Shown: piece by piece, positions 43,540-51,780 of the stretch
Layout of the letters: each line of letters opens with the position of its first letter
How positions within the stretch are numbered: position 1 is the stretch's first letter
DNA from: Salinispora fenicalii
GTDB taxonomy: Bacteria > Actinomycetota > Actinomycetes > Mycobacteriales > Micromonosporaceae
Length of the DNA stretch: 64,000 nucleotides
Assembly: GCF_000514815.1 (NCBI RefSeq)
Contig: NZ_AZWQ01000020.1
Coordinates: 136,500-200,499 of the forward strand
Direction: 5' to 3'
Position numbers and translations under genes: made by a program
Notes under the pieces: model-generated
Told to the model about the DNA's origin: nothing
Seen by the model: only the letters and a program-made list of their open reading frames with translations
Database searches by the model: none

Positions 43540-43703
43540 CCGCGAAGCAGCTTGGGACAGCGGCCCAGGCCGCTTGCTGGATGGGTGCATCTGTCGCCGG
43601 ACCAGCCGCTGAGGTCCGCGCCGTAGTTGGCTGTGCCGCGAGTGCTGCACCCTGGTCAACGGCCGCGTGCTACGTCGCGTACCGCCCGCGGTCCCTGAGG
43701 GTG

Positions 43704-44411
43704 TCATGAGAGTCCGCCATTCCCGACCAGCTGGAGGACCGTTCCCAGGCCGTGAACCGGGCCTTCGGTATGCGGCAGGATCAACGTGCGAATCTGCAGC
43801 GAAGCTCCGCCGACGTCGTCTCTGGGGCTGTCGCCGACCATCAAGGTTTGGCTGCCCGGAACGTCGAGCAGTTCCAGCGCGCGGGCAAAGATCGCCGAGT
43901 CGGGCTTCACCAGGCCCACCTCGAAGGACAGCACTACACCGTCGAGTAGGCCACTCACACCAGTGCGGTCGAGGAACGAGCGAATGTCCAACCCATTGTT
44001 GGAAAGCACCACAGTTCTGACGCCGCGCGACCTAAGTTCTCGAAGGACAGGGAGGGTGTCGGCGAACGGCACCCACTGATCCGGCATTACTGCATATAGC
44101 GCGGCTATCAGATCGGGTTTGACGCCGGGGTACAGCGTGACCGTCCTGTTAAAGACGTCCCAATGGTGCTCCTGGCTGAGATCGCGCTCACTTCCGGGGT
44201 CAATCGTGTGGGCGTGCTGCCAGATCTGGTCGAGATGCTCACACAGGCCCCTGATCTGGCTGGCGCTCAGATCCGGCGCCGCGCTTTCTTCCTCGGTCAG
44301 ACGACGAAGAGCGGCCTCGACCCAACGACTGGCGTCGCCACTGTGTACCAGTGTGGAGTGGAAGTCAAAGATGACCCCCTTGATCGGTTCAGGCGCCATG
44401 TTGATGAACAT
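43704..44411 (-). CDS. HAD family hydrolase
   Basis: 235 residues. HAD motif I is VIFDFHSTLVHSGD, where the usual second Asp (DxDxT/V) is His, an oddity. Motif II is VVLSNN, and the Lys is in GLVKPDSAIFARAL. Motif IV is MVGDSPRDDVGGA. The substituted Asp is the general acid in phosphatases, so turnover may be reduced. ATG 44411 is preferred. Divergent from a second HAD gene 101 bases away. Confidence 0.8.
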   Translation of the reverse strand: MFINMAPEPIKGVIFDFHSTLVHSGDASRWVEAALRRLTEEESAAPDLSASQIRGLCEHLDQIWQHAHTIDPGSERDLSQEHHWDVFNRTVTLYPGVKPDLIAALYAVMPDQWVPFADTLPVLRELRSRGVRTVVLSNNGLDIRSFLDRTGVSGLLDGVVLSFEVGLVKPDSAIFARALELLDVPGSQTLMVGDSPRDDVGGASLQIRTLILPHTEGPVHGLGTVLQLVGNGGLS

Positions 44412-44512
44412 GCCACAGCCTATCCGGCGCGCGCCCTCCGAGCGGATCGCGCTAACGGGTTCCCCCTGCTGCTCGGGCGACCGCGCATGCGGCAAGTCGG
44501 TCGGTAACTGGC

Positions 44513-45355
44513 ATGACAGGTGCTACAACGACTTACGTGACAGCCAGGGGCGAGCGAACGCCGTCGGTCGAGCACGGTGACCACGCCGGACGGGAGTCTG
44601 CGCGCGGGGCACCCGGTGCCGCTACCCCGCTGCTGGTGCTCTGGGACATCGACGGCACCCTGATCGACAACGGTGGGGTGAGTAAGGAGGCGTACGCGTT
44701 GACCTTCAACCGGCTGACCGGCCGGCCCCCGGAGCACCCGATTGTTCCCGCGGGCAGGACCGATCCCGCGGTCCTGCGGATGATGCTGCGACAGCACGGA
44801 ATCGAGGCCACACCGGACGTGATGAAGCAGGCGGTTGACGTATTGAACAGAGTGTTCGAATCGCTCATGTCGCGGTTGGCGGAACGTGGACACGTCAAGC
44901 TGGGGGCGCAGTCGGCTATCGCGGCGTTGGCCGGGCGGGGTGACGTCGTCCAGTCCGTGCTGACTGGAAACACACGGCACAACGCCCAGGTCAAGGTTTC
45001 CGTATTCGGGTTGGCCGGTGCCCTCGACTACGAGGTGGGCGCGTACGGCTCGGACACCGAGGTGCGTGCCGGCCTGGTGCCGGTTGCGCGAACGAAAGCC
45101 ACGGCGAAGTACGGAATCTCATTCCCGCCGGCCCCTACGGTGCTGATCGGGGACACCCCGCGTGACATCAAGGCCGGCCGCGCAAGCGGCGCGTTCGCAG
45201 TGGGGGTGGCCACCGGCGAGTACGGTGTCGAAGAACTGGCCGCTGTCGGAGCCGACGCGGTCCTTCCCGACCTTCGAGATTCCAGCGCCGTGGTCGGTGC
45301 GGTACTCGGGGCGCGGCGCGACCGGCCGGGGAGACCCACCGATGAGACCGGTTGA
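44513..45355 (+). CDS. HAD family phosphatase coupled to 2H phosphoesterase
   Basis: 280 residues with a disordered Gly/Arg-rich N-terminus of about 38 residues. HAD motifs: LLVLWDIDGTLIDNGG (DxDGT), VLTGNT, the Lys region around RTKATAKYG, and VLIGDTPRDIKAG. PGP/YqaB-like cap. The start is uncertain (ATG 44513 or GTG 44537; neither has a clear ribosome site). The last 14 bases overlap the next gene, encoding a 2H phosphoesterase, so the enzymes are co-made and may act in sequence on a cyclic phosphate. Confidence 0.82.
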   Translation: MTGATTTYVTARGERTPSVEHGDHAGRESARGAPGAATPLLVLWDIDGTLIDNGGVSKEAYALTFNRLTGRPPEHPIVPAGRTDPAVLRMMLRQHGIEATPDVMKQAVDVLNRVFESLMSRLAERGHVKLGAQSAIAALAGRGDVVQSVLTGNTRHNAQVKVSVFGLAGALDYEVGAYGSDTEVRAGLVPVARTKATAKYGISFPPAPTVLIGDTPRDIKAGRASGAFAVGVATGEYGVEELAAVGADAVLPDLRDSSAVVGAVLGARRDRPGRPTDETG

Positions 45356-46043
45356 GGGCACCGGGGATCGCCCGGACGAGTACGAGTACATCCGGTCGGG
45401 CTGGAACCGCTATCGACAGCTGGACCGGCTCGTCAACCACTGGGAGCGGCCCGGCTGGGAGGCGGGCCGACGCTCCTACCACTGGATTGTTCGGTTTGAC
45501 GATCGCCCTGCGGTCCAGCGGCTCGCCGAGCGCTGCCAGGCCCGGCTGGGGCACCTGGACACCCTGGATCTGGTTCCCGTCGAGAGTCTGCACCTGACCG
45601 TGCAACGGGTCTCCTTCACCGATGAGATCACCAGCTCGCAGGCGCTCGCGGTCGCCGCCGCAGCCAGCAAGTGGTGTGCGTCCATTCGGCCTTTCGCCGC
45701 GACTGTCGGCCCCCTCACCGGATCGGCGAACTCGGTCTTTCTGAGCGTGGGTCCGCACCGGCCGTTCCACCTCCTCCGGTATGCCGTGGTCGCCGCGACC
45801 GCGCACGTGCGAGGAGCCGAGGCCGTACCTGACCACCCCACGACCTTCGATCCACACCTCAGCATCGCCTACAACGGTCGACCCACCGTCGCGAAGCCGG
45901 TCATCGAGCAGGTGGCGACCGTGCGGTCGATTCCGCCGGTAGCGGTTCAGGTCGAGACCGTCAGCCTGGTCGAGCTGCGGCGCGACGGCCACACCTACAT
46001 CTGGCGGCAGATCGCGGCCGTTCCGCTGGCAGGGGAGGGGTAG
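45342..46043 (+). CDS. 2H phosphoesterase (2'-5' RNA ligase family)
   Basis: 233 residues. Both catalytic His motifs of the 2H fold are present: SLHLTVQRVSF (HxT) and DPHLSIAYNG (HxS). The N-terminal 50 residues (YEYIRSGWNRYRQLDRLVNHWERPGWEAG) are Trp-rich and precede the fold. These enzymes open 2',3'- or 1'',2''-cyclic phosphates. ATG 45342 lies within the HAD gene. Enzyme class is secure; substrate is inferred from the pairing. Confidence 0.85.
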   Translation: MRPVEGTGDRPDEYEYIRSGWNRYRQLDRLVNHWERPGWEAGRRSYHWIVRFDDRPAVQRLAERCQARLGHLDTLDLVPVESLHLTVQRVSFTDEITSSQALAVAAAASKWCASIRPFAATVGPLTGSANSVFLSVGPHRPFHLLRYAVVAATAHVRGAEAVPDHPTTFDPHLSIAYNGRPTVAKPVIEQVATVRSIPPVAVQVETVSLVELRRDGHTYIWRQIAAVPLAGEG

Positions 46044-46245
46044 CGCGCCGCAGCTGCCGTGGCCGGCGACCAAGGTGTGCCGCCGCCCCGAAATGACGTG
46101 GCGACGGCAATGGAGGGGCCGGTGGCGGCTCAGGCGGCTGGAGCCCGGTCTATTGCACTCCTTTGGCATTAGCAGCATTGTCGCATTCGGCTTTCGTCGG
46201 TAATCTTCTCGGCGGTGGAAATTCTAGAAAGGAGATTGATTAATT

Positions 46246-47574
46246 GTGCGTGCGCTGCTGGGTAATCGCACCTATCGTTGGCTTTTCACCGCCCAGATAG
46301 TCGCGCTCATCGGCAGTGGTTTGGCGACGGTGGCGCTCGGGCTGCTCGCCTACGACCTCGCGGGTGCGCGGGCCGGAGCGGTCCTCGGGACCGCGTTGAC
46401 GATCAAGATGGTCGCCTACGTGTGCGTGTCGCCCCTGGTCGGGGCGGTGCTGGACCGGGTGCCACGAGGCGTGGTGATGGTGGGTGCCGACCTGGTCCGG
46501 TTCGGCGTCGTCCTGCTGCTGCCGTGGGTTGAGGCGATCTGGCAGATCTACCTGCTCATCGCGGTGCTGCAGGCCGCGTCCGCCACCTTCACGCCCACCT
46601 TCCAGTCCGTGCTCCCGGATGTCATTCCGGATGAGGGGGACTACACGAAGGCGCTCTCCGCGTCGCAGCTTGCCGTCTCCCTGGAGAATATCGCCAGCCC
46701 CGTCATCGCCGCCGCGTTGCTACTCGTTGTGAAATTCAATGTTCTGTTCGTGGGGACGGCGGTAGGATTTCTCGTCTCCGCACTGTTTGTTAGCGCGGCA
46801 ATGGTGCCCAGGGCGCAACGTAGCAGCCGGGTCCGGTTCTCCGAGCGCCTTTTCGCGGGGATGCGGATGTTCGCGGCCGCGCCGCGGCTGCGGGCGGTTC
46901 TGGCGCTGAACATGGTCGTTGCCGGCTCTGGTGCCATCACCCTGGTCAGCACCGTCAACGTGGTGCGTGACCTGCTGAATGCCGCCGAAGCGCAGGTTCC
47001 ACTCCTGCTCGCCGTCTCCGGCCTCGGCAGCATCGCGGCGGCGTTCGGCGCGCCGCCGCTGCTGCGCTGGTGCAAGGATCGAGGTGTGCTGCTCATCGGC
47101 ACCGGCACGGCTCTGCTCGCCCTCTCCGGGGCGCTGCTGCTGTCGACGGTGCCGTCCTGGCCGTTGGCGATGGGCGTCTGGTCGCTCATCGGCTTCGCCG
47201 GTGGCCTGATTGTCGTCACGGTCAACCGGGTGCTGCGTGCCTCGTCGGCGGCGGCCGACCGGCCAGCGTTGTTCGCGGCCCAGTTCTCCCTGTCCCACCT
47301 CTGCTGGCTGCTCACCTACCCCCTCGTCGGCTGGGTTGGCGCGGGGGCCGGCTTGGCCACGGCATGGGCGCTGTTGGCGGGCTTGGTGCTCGCGGCGGGG
47401 CTCGCTGCCCTCCGGCTCTGGCCCGCTGGCCTCCCCGAGATCTTCCGGCACCAGCATGACGTTGACGCTGACCGCGCGCACCTGGTCGACGCCGAGTGGA
47501 ATGGAGTGGCGTGGGTGCACACCCACCGCGTACTGATCGACGTCAACCACACGCGCTGGCCCCAGCCGGCGTGA
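46246..47574 (+). CDS. MFS transporter (DHA3/MefA-like)
   Basis: 442 residues with about 12 membrane helices. RALLGNRTYRWLFTAQIVALIGSGLATVALGLLAYDL at the start and LVGAVLDRVPRGVVMVGADLVRF resemble MFS exporters of the macrolide-efflux type. GTG 46246 is preceded by an excellent AAAGGAG. The C-terminal 40 residues are hydrophilic with several His. Substrate unknown. Confidence 0.85.
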   Translation: MRALLGNRTYRWLFTAQIVALIGSGLATVALGLLAYDLAGARAGAVLGTALTIKMVAYVCVSPLVGAVLDRVPRGVVMVGADLVRFGVVLLLPWVEAIWQIYLLIAVLQAASATFTPTFQSVLPDVIPDEGDYTKALSASQLAVSLENIASPVIAAALLLVVKFNVLFVGTAVGFLVSALFVSAAMVPRAQRSSRVRFSERLFAGMRMFAAAPRLRAVLALNMVVAGSGAITLVSTVNVVRDLLNAAEAQVPLLLAVSGLGSIAAAFGAPPLLRWCKDRGVLLIGTGTALLALSGALLLSTVPSWPLAMGVWSLIGFAGGLIVVTVNRVLRASSAAADRPALFAAQFSLSHLCWLLTYPLVGWVGAGAGLATAWALLAGLVLAAGLAALRLWPAGLPEIFRHQHDVDADRAHLVDAEWNGVAWVHTHRVLIDVNHTRWPQPA

Positions 47575-47615
47575 GTAGCAGATGTGGTTACCGCGATCAG
47601 CTATAGCTAGACATT

Positions 47616-47631
47616 AATCGAACGTTCGTTT
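47616..47631 (+). promoter_or_regulatory. TetR operator overlapping start of TetR gene
   Basis: Ten-base perfect palindrome CGAACGTTCG, extended by AA and TT on either side with one mismatch, four bases before ATG 47635. A possible -10 TATAGC lies just upstream. Its position implies autorepression. Confidence 0.65.
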
Positions 47632-47634
47632 AGC

Positions 47635-48249
47635 ATGTCGAGTGTGTCCGATGAGTCGCGGTCGAGAGACGAAAAGTCCTCCACAAAGAGTCGCATCCTT
47701 GCTGCCGCAATCACTCTCTTCGCCGATCAGGGCGTGGCGGCCACCGGGGTCCGTGCCATAGCGGCGGCAGCCGACGTCCACCCATCACTGATCATTCATT
47801 ACTTCGGTACGAAGGACGGGCTACGGGTGGCCTGCGACAAGCATGTCGCGGCCTTCGTGCGGGAGCACAAACAGCAGGTGATGCGGGCCGGAAGGTTCGA
47901 CCCGGCGGAGCTGCGTGACCTGCGGGACGGGCCACCGCTGCTGCGATACCTGGCCCGGGCGCTGGCCGACGGCTCCCCGCACACGGCCGCGCTGGTGGAC
48001 GAGATGGTCAACGACGCGGTCGACTACCTGGCCGAAGGCGTCGCATCGGGCCTGATCCAACCGACAGATCACCCCTACGAGCGGGCGGCGCTCCTCGCGA
48101 TCTGGTCCCTGGGTGCACTCGCGCTCCACGAACATGTGCAGCGGCTGCTCGGTGTCGACCTGACCAATCTCGATGGTGAGGCAGCGGTGGAGTCAACCTA
48201 CGGGCGCGTTGCGGCGGAGCTACTAGGTAGCGGGATCTTTCGCACCTGA
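47635..48249 (+). CDS. TetR family regulator
   Basis: 204 residues. The N-terminal HTH (about residues 18-65) is SRILAAAITLFADQGVAATGVRAIAAAADVHPSLIIHYFGTKDGL, and a helical ligand domain with a TetR_C-like dimer interface follows. It probably binds the palindrome at 47616-47631 and controls itself and the membrane protein at 48283, which begins 33 bases after its stop. It may also control the MFS gene upstream. Confidence 0.9.
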   Translation: MSSVSDESRSRDEKSSTKSRILAAAITLFADQGVAATGVRAIAAAADVHPSLIIHYFGTKDGLRVACDKHVAAFVREHKQQVMRAGRFDPAELRDLRDGPPLLRYLARALADGSPHTAALVDEMVNDAVDYLAEGVASGLIQPTDHPYERAALLAIWSLGALALHEHVQRLLGVDLTNLDGEAAVESTYGRVAAELLGSGIFRT

Positions 48250-48282
48250 TCAATTGTTTCCCACACCCCTGAGGCGGCGAAC

Positions 48283-48672
48283 ATGGACCTGACCCAGACG
48301 CTTGGAAAAATCCTCTCGCTGTATCTGTTGACCTCCGGAGTCGCGTTTATTGTGGCCACCCAGTTTTACCTGCGCCTCACCCAGCGGGCCGACCGGTCGG
48401 ACCTGATGGCGGTGAACATCTCCGGCATGATGCACCTCTTCGTCGGCTTCGGTGTGCTGGTCACCCACTTCGAGTGGGGTGGTTTGGCGGAGGTGCTGGT
48501 GACCCTGCTGGGAGTCTTCTTCACCCTGCGCGGTATCAGTTACTACTGGATCCCCCAGCTGGTGCTCCGGCCGGCGGAACAGGGGCGCGGGTCAGCGCAG
48601 GGGCTTCGGGTGATGGGGGCCGCCTTCATCGGCTACGGCGCCCTTATGGGCTACCTCAGCTTCTTTGGCTAG
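48283..48672 (+). CDS. Four-helix membrane protein, uncharacterised
   Basis: 129 residues, four hydrophobic helices (LLTSGVAFIVATQFYL; MMHLFVGFGVLVTHF; VLVTLLGVFFTLRG; MGAAFIGYGALMGYLSFF). No family recognised. Probably co-transcribed with the TetR gene and regulated by it. Confidence 0.7.
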   Translation: MDLTQTLGKILSLYLLTSGVAFIVATQFYLRLTQRADRSDLMAVNISGMMHLFVGFGVLVTHFEWGGLAEVLVTLLGVFFTLRGISYYWIPQLVLRPAEQGRGSAQGLRVMGAAFIGYGALMGYLSFFG

Positions 48673-48737
48673 ACCAGGACGGGAAGACGCGGCGGGTCGG
48701 CGCTGTCGAATTCGGCGGCACCGACCCGCACACACGG

Positions 48738-50156
48738 TCAGGGCAGGGTGTCCAGGTGCGGGCCGACGGTCTGGGCGAAGCTGGTGCCATTCGTGACGTC
48801 CCAGTTCACCGACCAGGTCATCGCGCCACGCAGCCCCGGGTAGGTGCGGGGCGGCTGGAAGCTGCCGCAATTCGTACCCCTGGTCAGGCAGTCCAACGCG
48901 GCGTTGACCACGCTGGGTGCGACGATCCCCCCACCGGCCGCCCCGGGGCCAGCTGGCAGGCCAAGCCCAACCTGGTCTGGCCGCAGCCCCGCCTCCAGTT
49001 GGATGCAGGCCAGCGCGACGATGAAGTTCACCGTTCCCTGGCTGTAGGCGAACTGCTGGTCGCAGCCGAGCATCGCGCCGGAGTTGTAGAACTGGGTGTT
49101 CACCACCGTCAGGATGTCCTGGATATCGAGCGCCAGCTTGAAGTAGCTGGTGGTCGGGTTCTGCATGTCGATGGTTTGCGGCGCCATCGCGATGATCAGT
49201 CCAGCGCCGACCTGAGCCCGCAGGGACCGTAGGGCCTGCGCCATGTAGGTCGGGTTGAGGCCGTTCTCCAGGTCGATGTCCACCCCGTCGAAGCCGTACT
49301 GCTGGATCAACGCGTACACGGAGTCGGCGAAAGCGGCCGCGGAGGCCGCGTCGTTGACGGTAACCCGTCCGGTCTCGCCGCCGACCGAGATGATGACCTT
49401 CTTGCTCTGGCCCTTGAGTGTCTGTACGTCGGCCGAGAACTCCGCGTCGGTGTAGCCGCCCAGTGCAGCGGAGAGACCCGGGTCGACGGCGAAGGTCACC
49501 TCGCCGGGGGTGGCGGTCGCCTCGGCGAAGGCGACGGCGACCATGTCGTACTCGGCGGGGACATCCCGCAGGCGTAATTCGACCGCTGGGTTGTCGAAGT
49601 TGTGCCAGTAGCCGGTGAGGATGTGCGCAGGTAGGTCGCCATGTGGGGGAGCGGTGGTAGGGGGTGGGGTCGTGGGCGGCGCGGTGGTGGGCGGGCTGGT
49701 GGTGGGCGGCGCGGTGGTGGGCGGTGTGGTGGTGGGTGGTGGCGTGGTGGGCGGCGGTGCGCCGCCGCACTCCGCGCCGTTGAGCTGGCAGTTGGTCGGT
49801 GAGCCGGGCCCGCTGCCGATGAAGCCGAAGGAGACCGAGGCGCCCGGCGCGATGGTGCCGTTCCAAGACTGGTTGCTGAAGGTGTACCGCTGGCCGGAGG
49901 AGTGCAGCAGCGCTTCCCAGTAGGTGGAGACCGTCGTGCCGAGGGGCAGGTCGAAGGCGACGCTCCAGCCGGTCACGCTGCTGGTGGCCCCGTTGGTGAT
50001 CGTGTATTTACCCTCCCACCCGGTGCCCCAGTCGGAGACCTTGGCGAAGGTCGCGGTCGGGCCGGCGGCGTACGCCGGTTTCGCCAGCCAGGCCGCGCCG
50101 AGCGCGACGGTCAGGACGGTGATCAGGGGCAGGACCAGGGAATTGGGGCGCTTCAT
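48738..50156 (-). CDS. Secreted GH18 chitinase with CBM2
   Basis: 472 residues. Signal peptide MKRPNSLVLPLITVLTVALG to AYA-A (about 1-31). CBM2 cellulose/chitin-binding module (about 33-130) with W residues in VSDWGTGWEG and NQSWNGTIAPG. A Pro-Thr repeat linker (about 132-172) follows, then GH18 (about 175-470) with the complete catalytic DGVDIDLE. It hydrolyses chitin with retention via substrate assistance. ATG 50156 follows GGAGGG. Products would be substrates for the NgcEFG-like importer at 30-34 kb. Upstream is AT-rich with a TTAATA repeat at nine-base spacing. Confidence 0.92.
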   Translation of the reverse strand: MKRPNSLVLPLITVLTVALGAAWLAKPAYAAGPTATFAKVSDWGTGWEGKYTITNGATSSVTGWSVAFDLPLGTTVSTYWEALLHSSGQRYTFSNQSWNGTIAPGASVSFGFIGSGPGSPTNCQLNGAECGGAPPPTTPPPTTTPPTTAPPTTSPPTTAPPTTPPPTTAPPHGDLPAHILTGYWHNFDNPAVELRLRDVPAEYDMVAVAFAEATATPGEVTFAVDPGLSAALGGYTDAEFSADVQTLKGQSKKVIISVGGETGRVTVNDAASAAAFADSVYALIQQYGFDGVDIDLENGLNPTYMAQALRSLRAQVGAGLIIAMAPQTIDMQNPTTSYFKLALDIQDILTVVNTQFYNSGAMLGCDQQFAYSQGTVNFIVALACIQLEAGLRPDQVGLGLPAGPGAAGGGIVAPSVVNAALDCLTRGTNCGSFQPPRTYPGLRGAMTWSVNWDVTNGTSFAQTVGPHLDTLP

Positions 50157-50298
50157 GGGACCCTCCACGCCTGGACAGGCAACTGTCGGCAGCTACGTCA
50201 GCACACCGCCCATTATTAAGACTATTAACTATTTGTGTCCAGGGTGTTCGGTGCCGCGCTGGCTGTCCGCGATGTGCAGAGTCTCGGAACAGGGAAGA

Positions 50299-50314
50299 CA
50301 TTTTCGTACAAATG
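50299..50314 (+). promoter_or_regulatory. Operator/promoter of MFS copy 2
   Basis: CATTT-N6-AAATG in the same GAAGACATTT...AAATGGTAC block as at 42122. Homology with the other copy begins at this block, 28 bases before GTG 50327. An in-frame ATG at 50312 lies inside the operator and is unlikely to be the start. Confidence 0.55.
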
Positions 50315-50326
50315 GTACGGTTCGGT

Positions 50327-51706
50327 GTGTCGTTCCGTCCGCGTCTGCCCCGGCCCCACGGCCAAGGTGACGCATCGGCGGGGGAGGCGGGCCGACCACG
50401 GCGCCGGCTGACCCTGCTCGCGGCTGCTGCGTGCATCTTCCTGGTGCAGCTGGACTTCTATGCGTTGAATCTCGCGTTGCCGTCGATGGCGGCCGAGCTG
50501 GGTACGACCACCACCGATCTGCACTGGGTGGTCAGTGCCTACATCCTGGCCCAGGCGGCGTTCCTCATCCCCGGTGGCAAGCTCGGCGACATCCTCGGTC
50601 GCCGCCGCATGCTGGTGGTCGGCCTGCTGATCTTTGGGGCGGCTTCGCTCGGTGCCGGTCTGGGCTCCGATCCGCCGATCGTGATCGCTTTTCGGGCCGT
50701 GCAGGGGATGGGTTCGGGCATCGTGTATCCCCTTGCCTTCGCGGTGATCACTGAGGCGTTCCCGGGGAGGCGGGCGAAGCGGGCGATCGGCAACGCCTAC
50801 GGCATCGGGGCAGTGGCACTGGCGTTGGGGCCGCTGCTCGGCGGCGGGGTCACCGAGTGGCTCAGCTGGCGCAGCGTGCTCCTGGTGAACGTGCCGCTCT
50901 GCGTTGTCGCCATCGTTGCCAGCATCGCCTGGCTGCCCGAATCGCGTGACCCCACGGTGTCACGGGCGATTGACTTGGCGGGTCTGGTCGTGGTGGTGCT
51001 CGGGGTCCTCGCGGTAACTGTGGCCGCGGATCGGATGAACGCCTGGCGACCGGTGGTGGCCGCAGCCCTCGCGGTCGGCGGGCTGGTGCTGCTGGCCGCG
51101 TTCGTGCTCCGCGAGCGGGTGGCTGAGAGTCCGTTGGTCCGACTGGATCTCTTCAACGACGCCAAGTTTGTGGCGGTGACCCTGATGGGGCTGGTCGCAA
51201 ACATCGCCTTCGTGGTCACGATCTTCGCCACCACAATCCATCTGCAGCAGGTCCGGGGCTATTCGCCGTTCGTCGCTGGCCTGGCGGTCCTCGCCGCCTC
51301 GATCAGCGGTGGCATCGCCGGTCCGTTCGCGGGTCGGCTCAGCCAACGGGTCGCGGTGCGTCGGTTGATCGCCGCGGCCACTCTGGTCGGCGCGGTCGGC
51401 CTGGCCGTGGTGGCCTTTGGCGGTGAGATCGGGCCGTACCTGCTCGGGTTGGCGGTCGCCGGGTTCGGCTACCGGACCGGGCTTACCCTGACCAACCTGG
51501 GCACGCAGGCCATGGTCCCTCCCGAGCGGGCCGGTGAGGCATCCGGGACCACGCTCTCGATCCTCTCCGCCGGCTCGGGTATCGCGATCGCCACGGCCGG
51601 CACGTTGATCGAGCAAGGCGGCCTCGCCGACGGCATCATGCGGGTCCTCCTGGGAGTCGCGGCCGGTAGCGTCGTGGCCGCGCTGCTGCTGGTCCGGATA
51701 CCGTGA
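50327..51706 (+). CDS. MFS drug/proton antiporter (DHA2), copy 2
   Basis: 459 residues, about 14 membrane helices, with the same motifs as copy 1 (GGKLGDILGRRRM, RAKRAIGNAYGIGAVALALGP). GTG 50327 aligns with the start of copy 1. Differences concentrate in the N-terminal cytoplasmic segment, loops and last third. A TetR gene and chitinase lie between the copies, so the duplication is not tandem. Confidence 0.88.
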   Translation: MSFRPRLPRPHGQGDASAGEAGRPRRRLTLLAAAACIFLVQLDFYALNLALPSMAAELGTTTTDLHWVVSAYILAQAAFLIPGGKLGDILGRRRMLVVGLLIFGAASLGAGLGSDPPIVIAFRAVQGMGSGIVYPLAFAVITEAFPGRRAKRAIGNAYGIGAVALALGPLLGGGVTEWLSWRSVLLVNVPLCVVAIVASIAWLPESRDPTVSRAIDLAGLVVVVLGVLAVTVAADRMNAWRPVVAAALAVGGLVLLAAFVLRERVAESPLVRLDLFNDAKFVAVTLMGLVANIAFVVTIFATTIHLQQVRGYSPFVAGLAVLAASISGGIAGPFAGRLSQRVAVRRLIAAATLVGAVGLAVVAFGGEIGPYLLGLAVAGFGYRTGLTLTNLGTQAMVPPERAGEASGTTLSILSAGSGIAIATAGTLIEQGGLADGIMRVLLGVAAGSVVAALLLVRIP

Positions 51707-51780
51707 CCCACCTGACCGAGCTACGCCGCTGCCGGGGTGGACCAGCTCACCTCCCCAGATAGTCGAGGTAGCCGCCGGCA

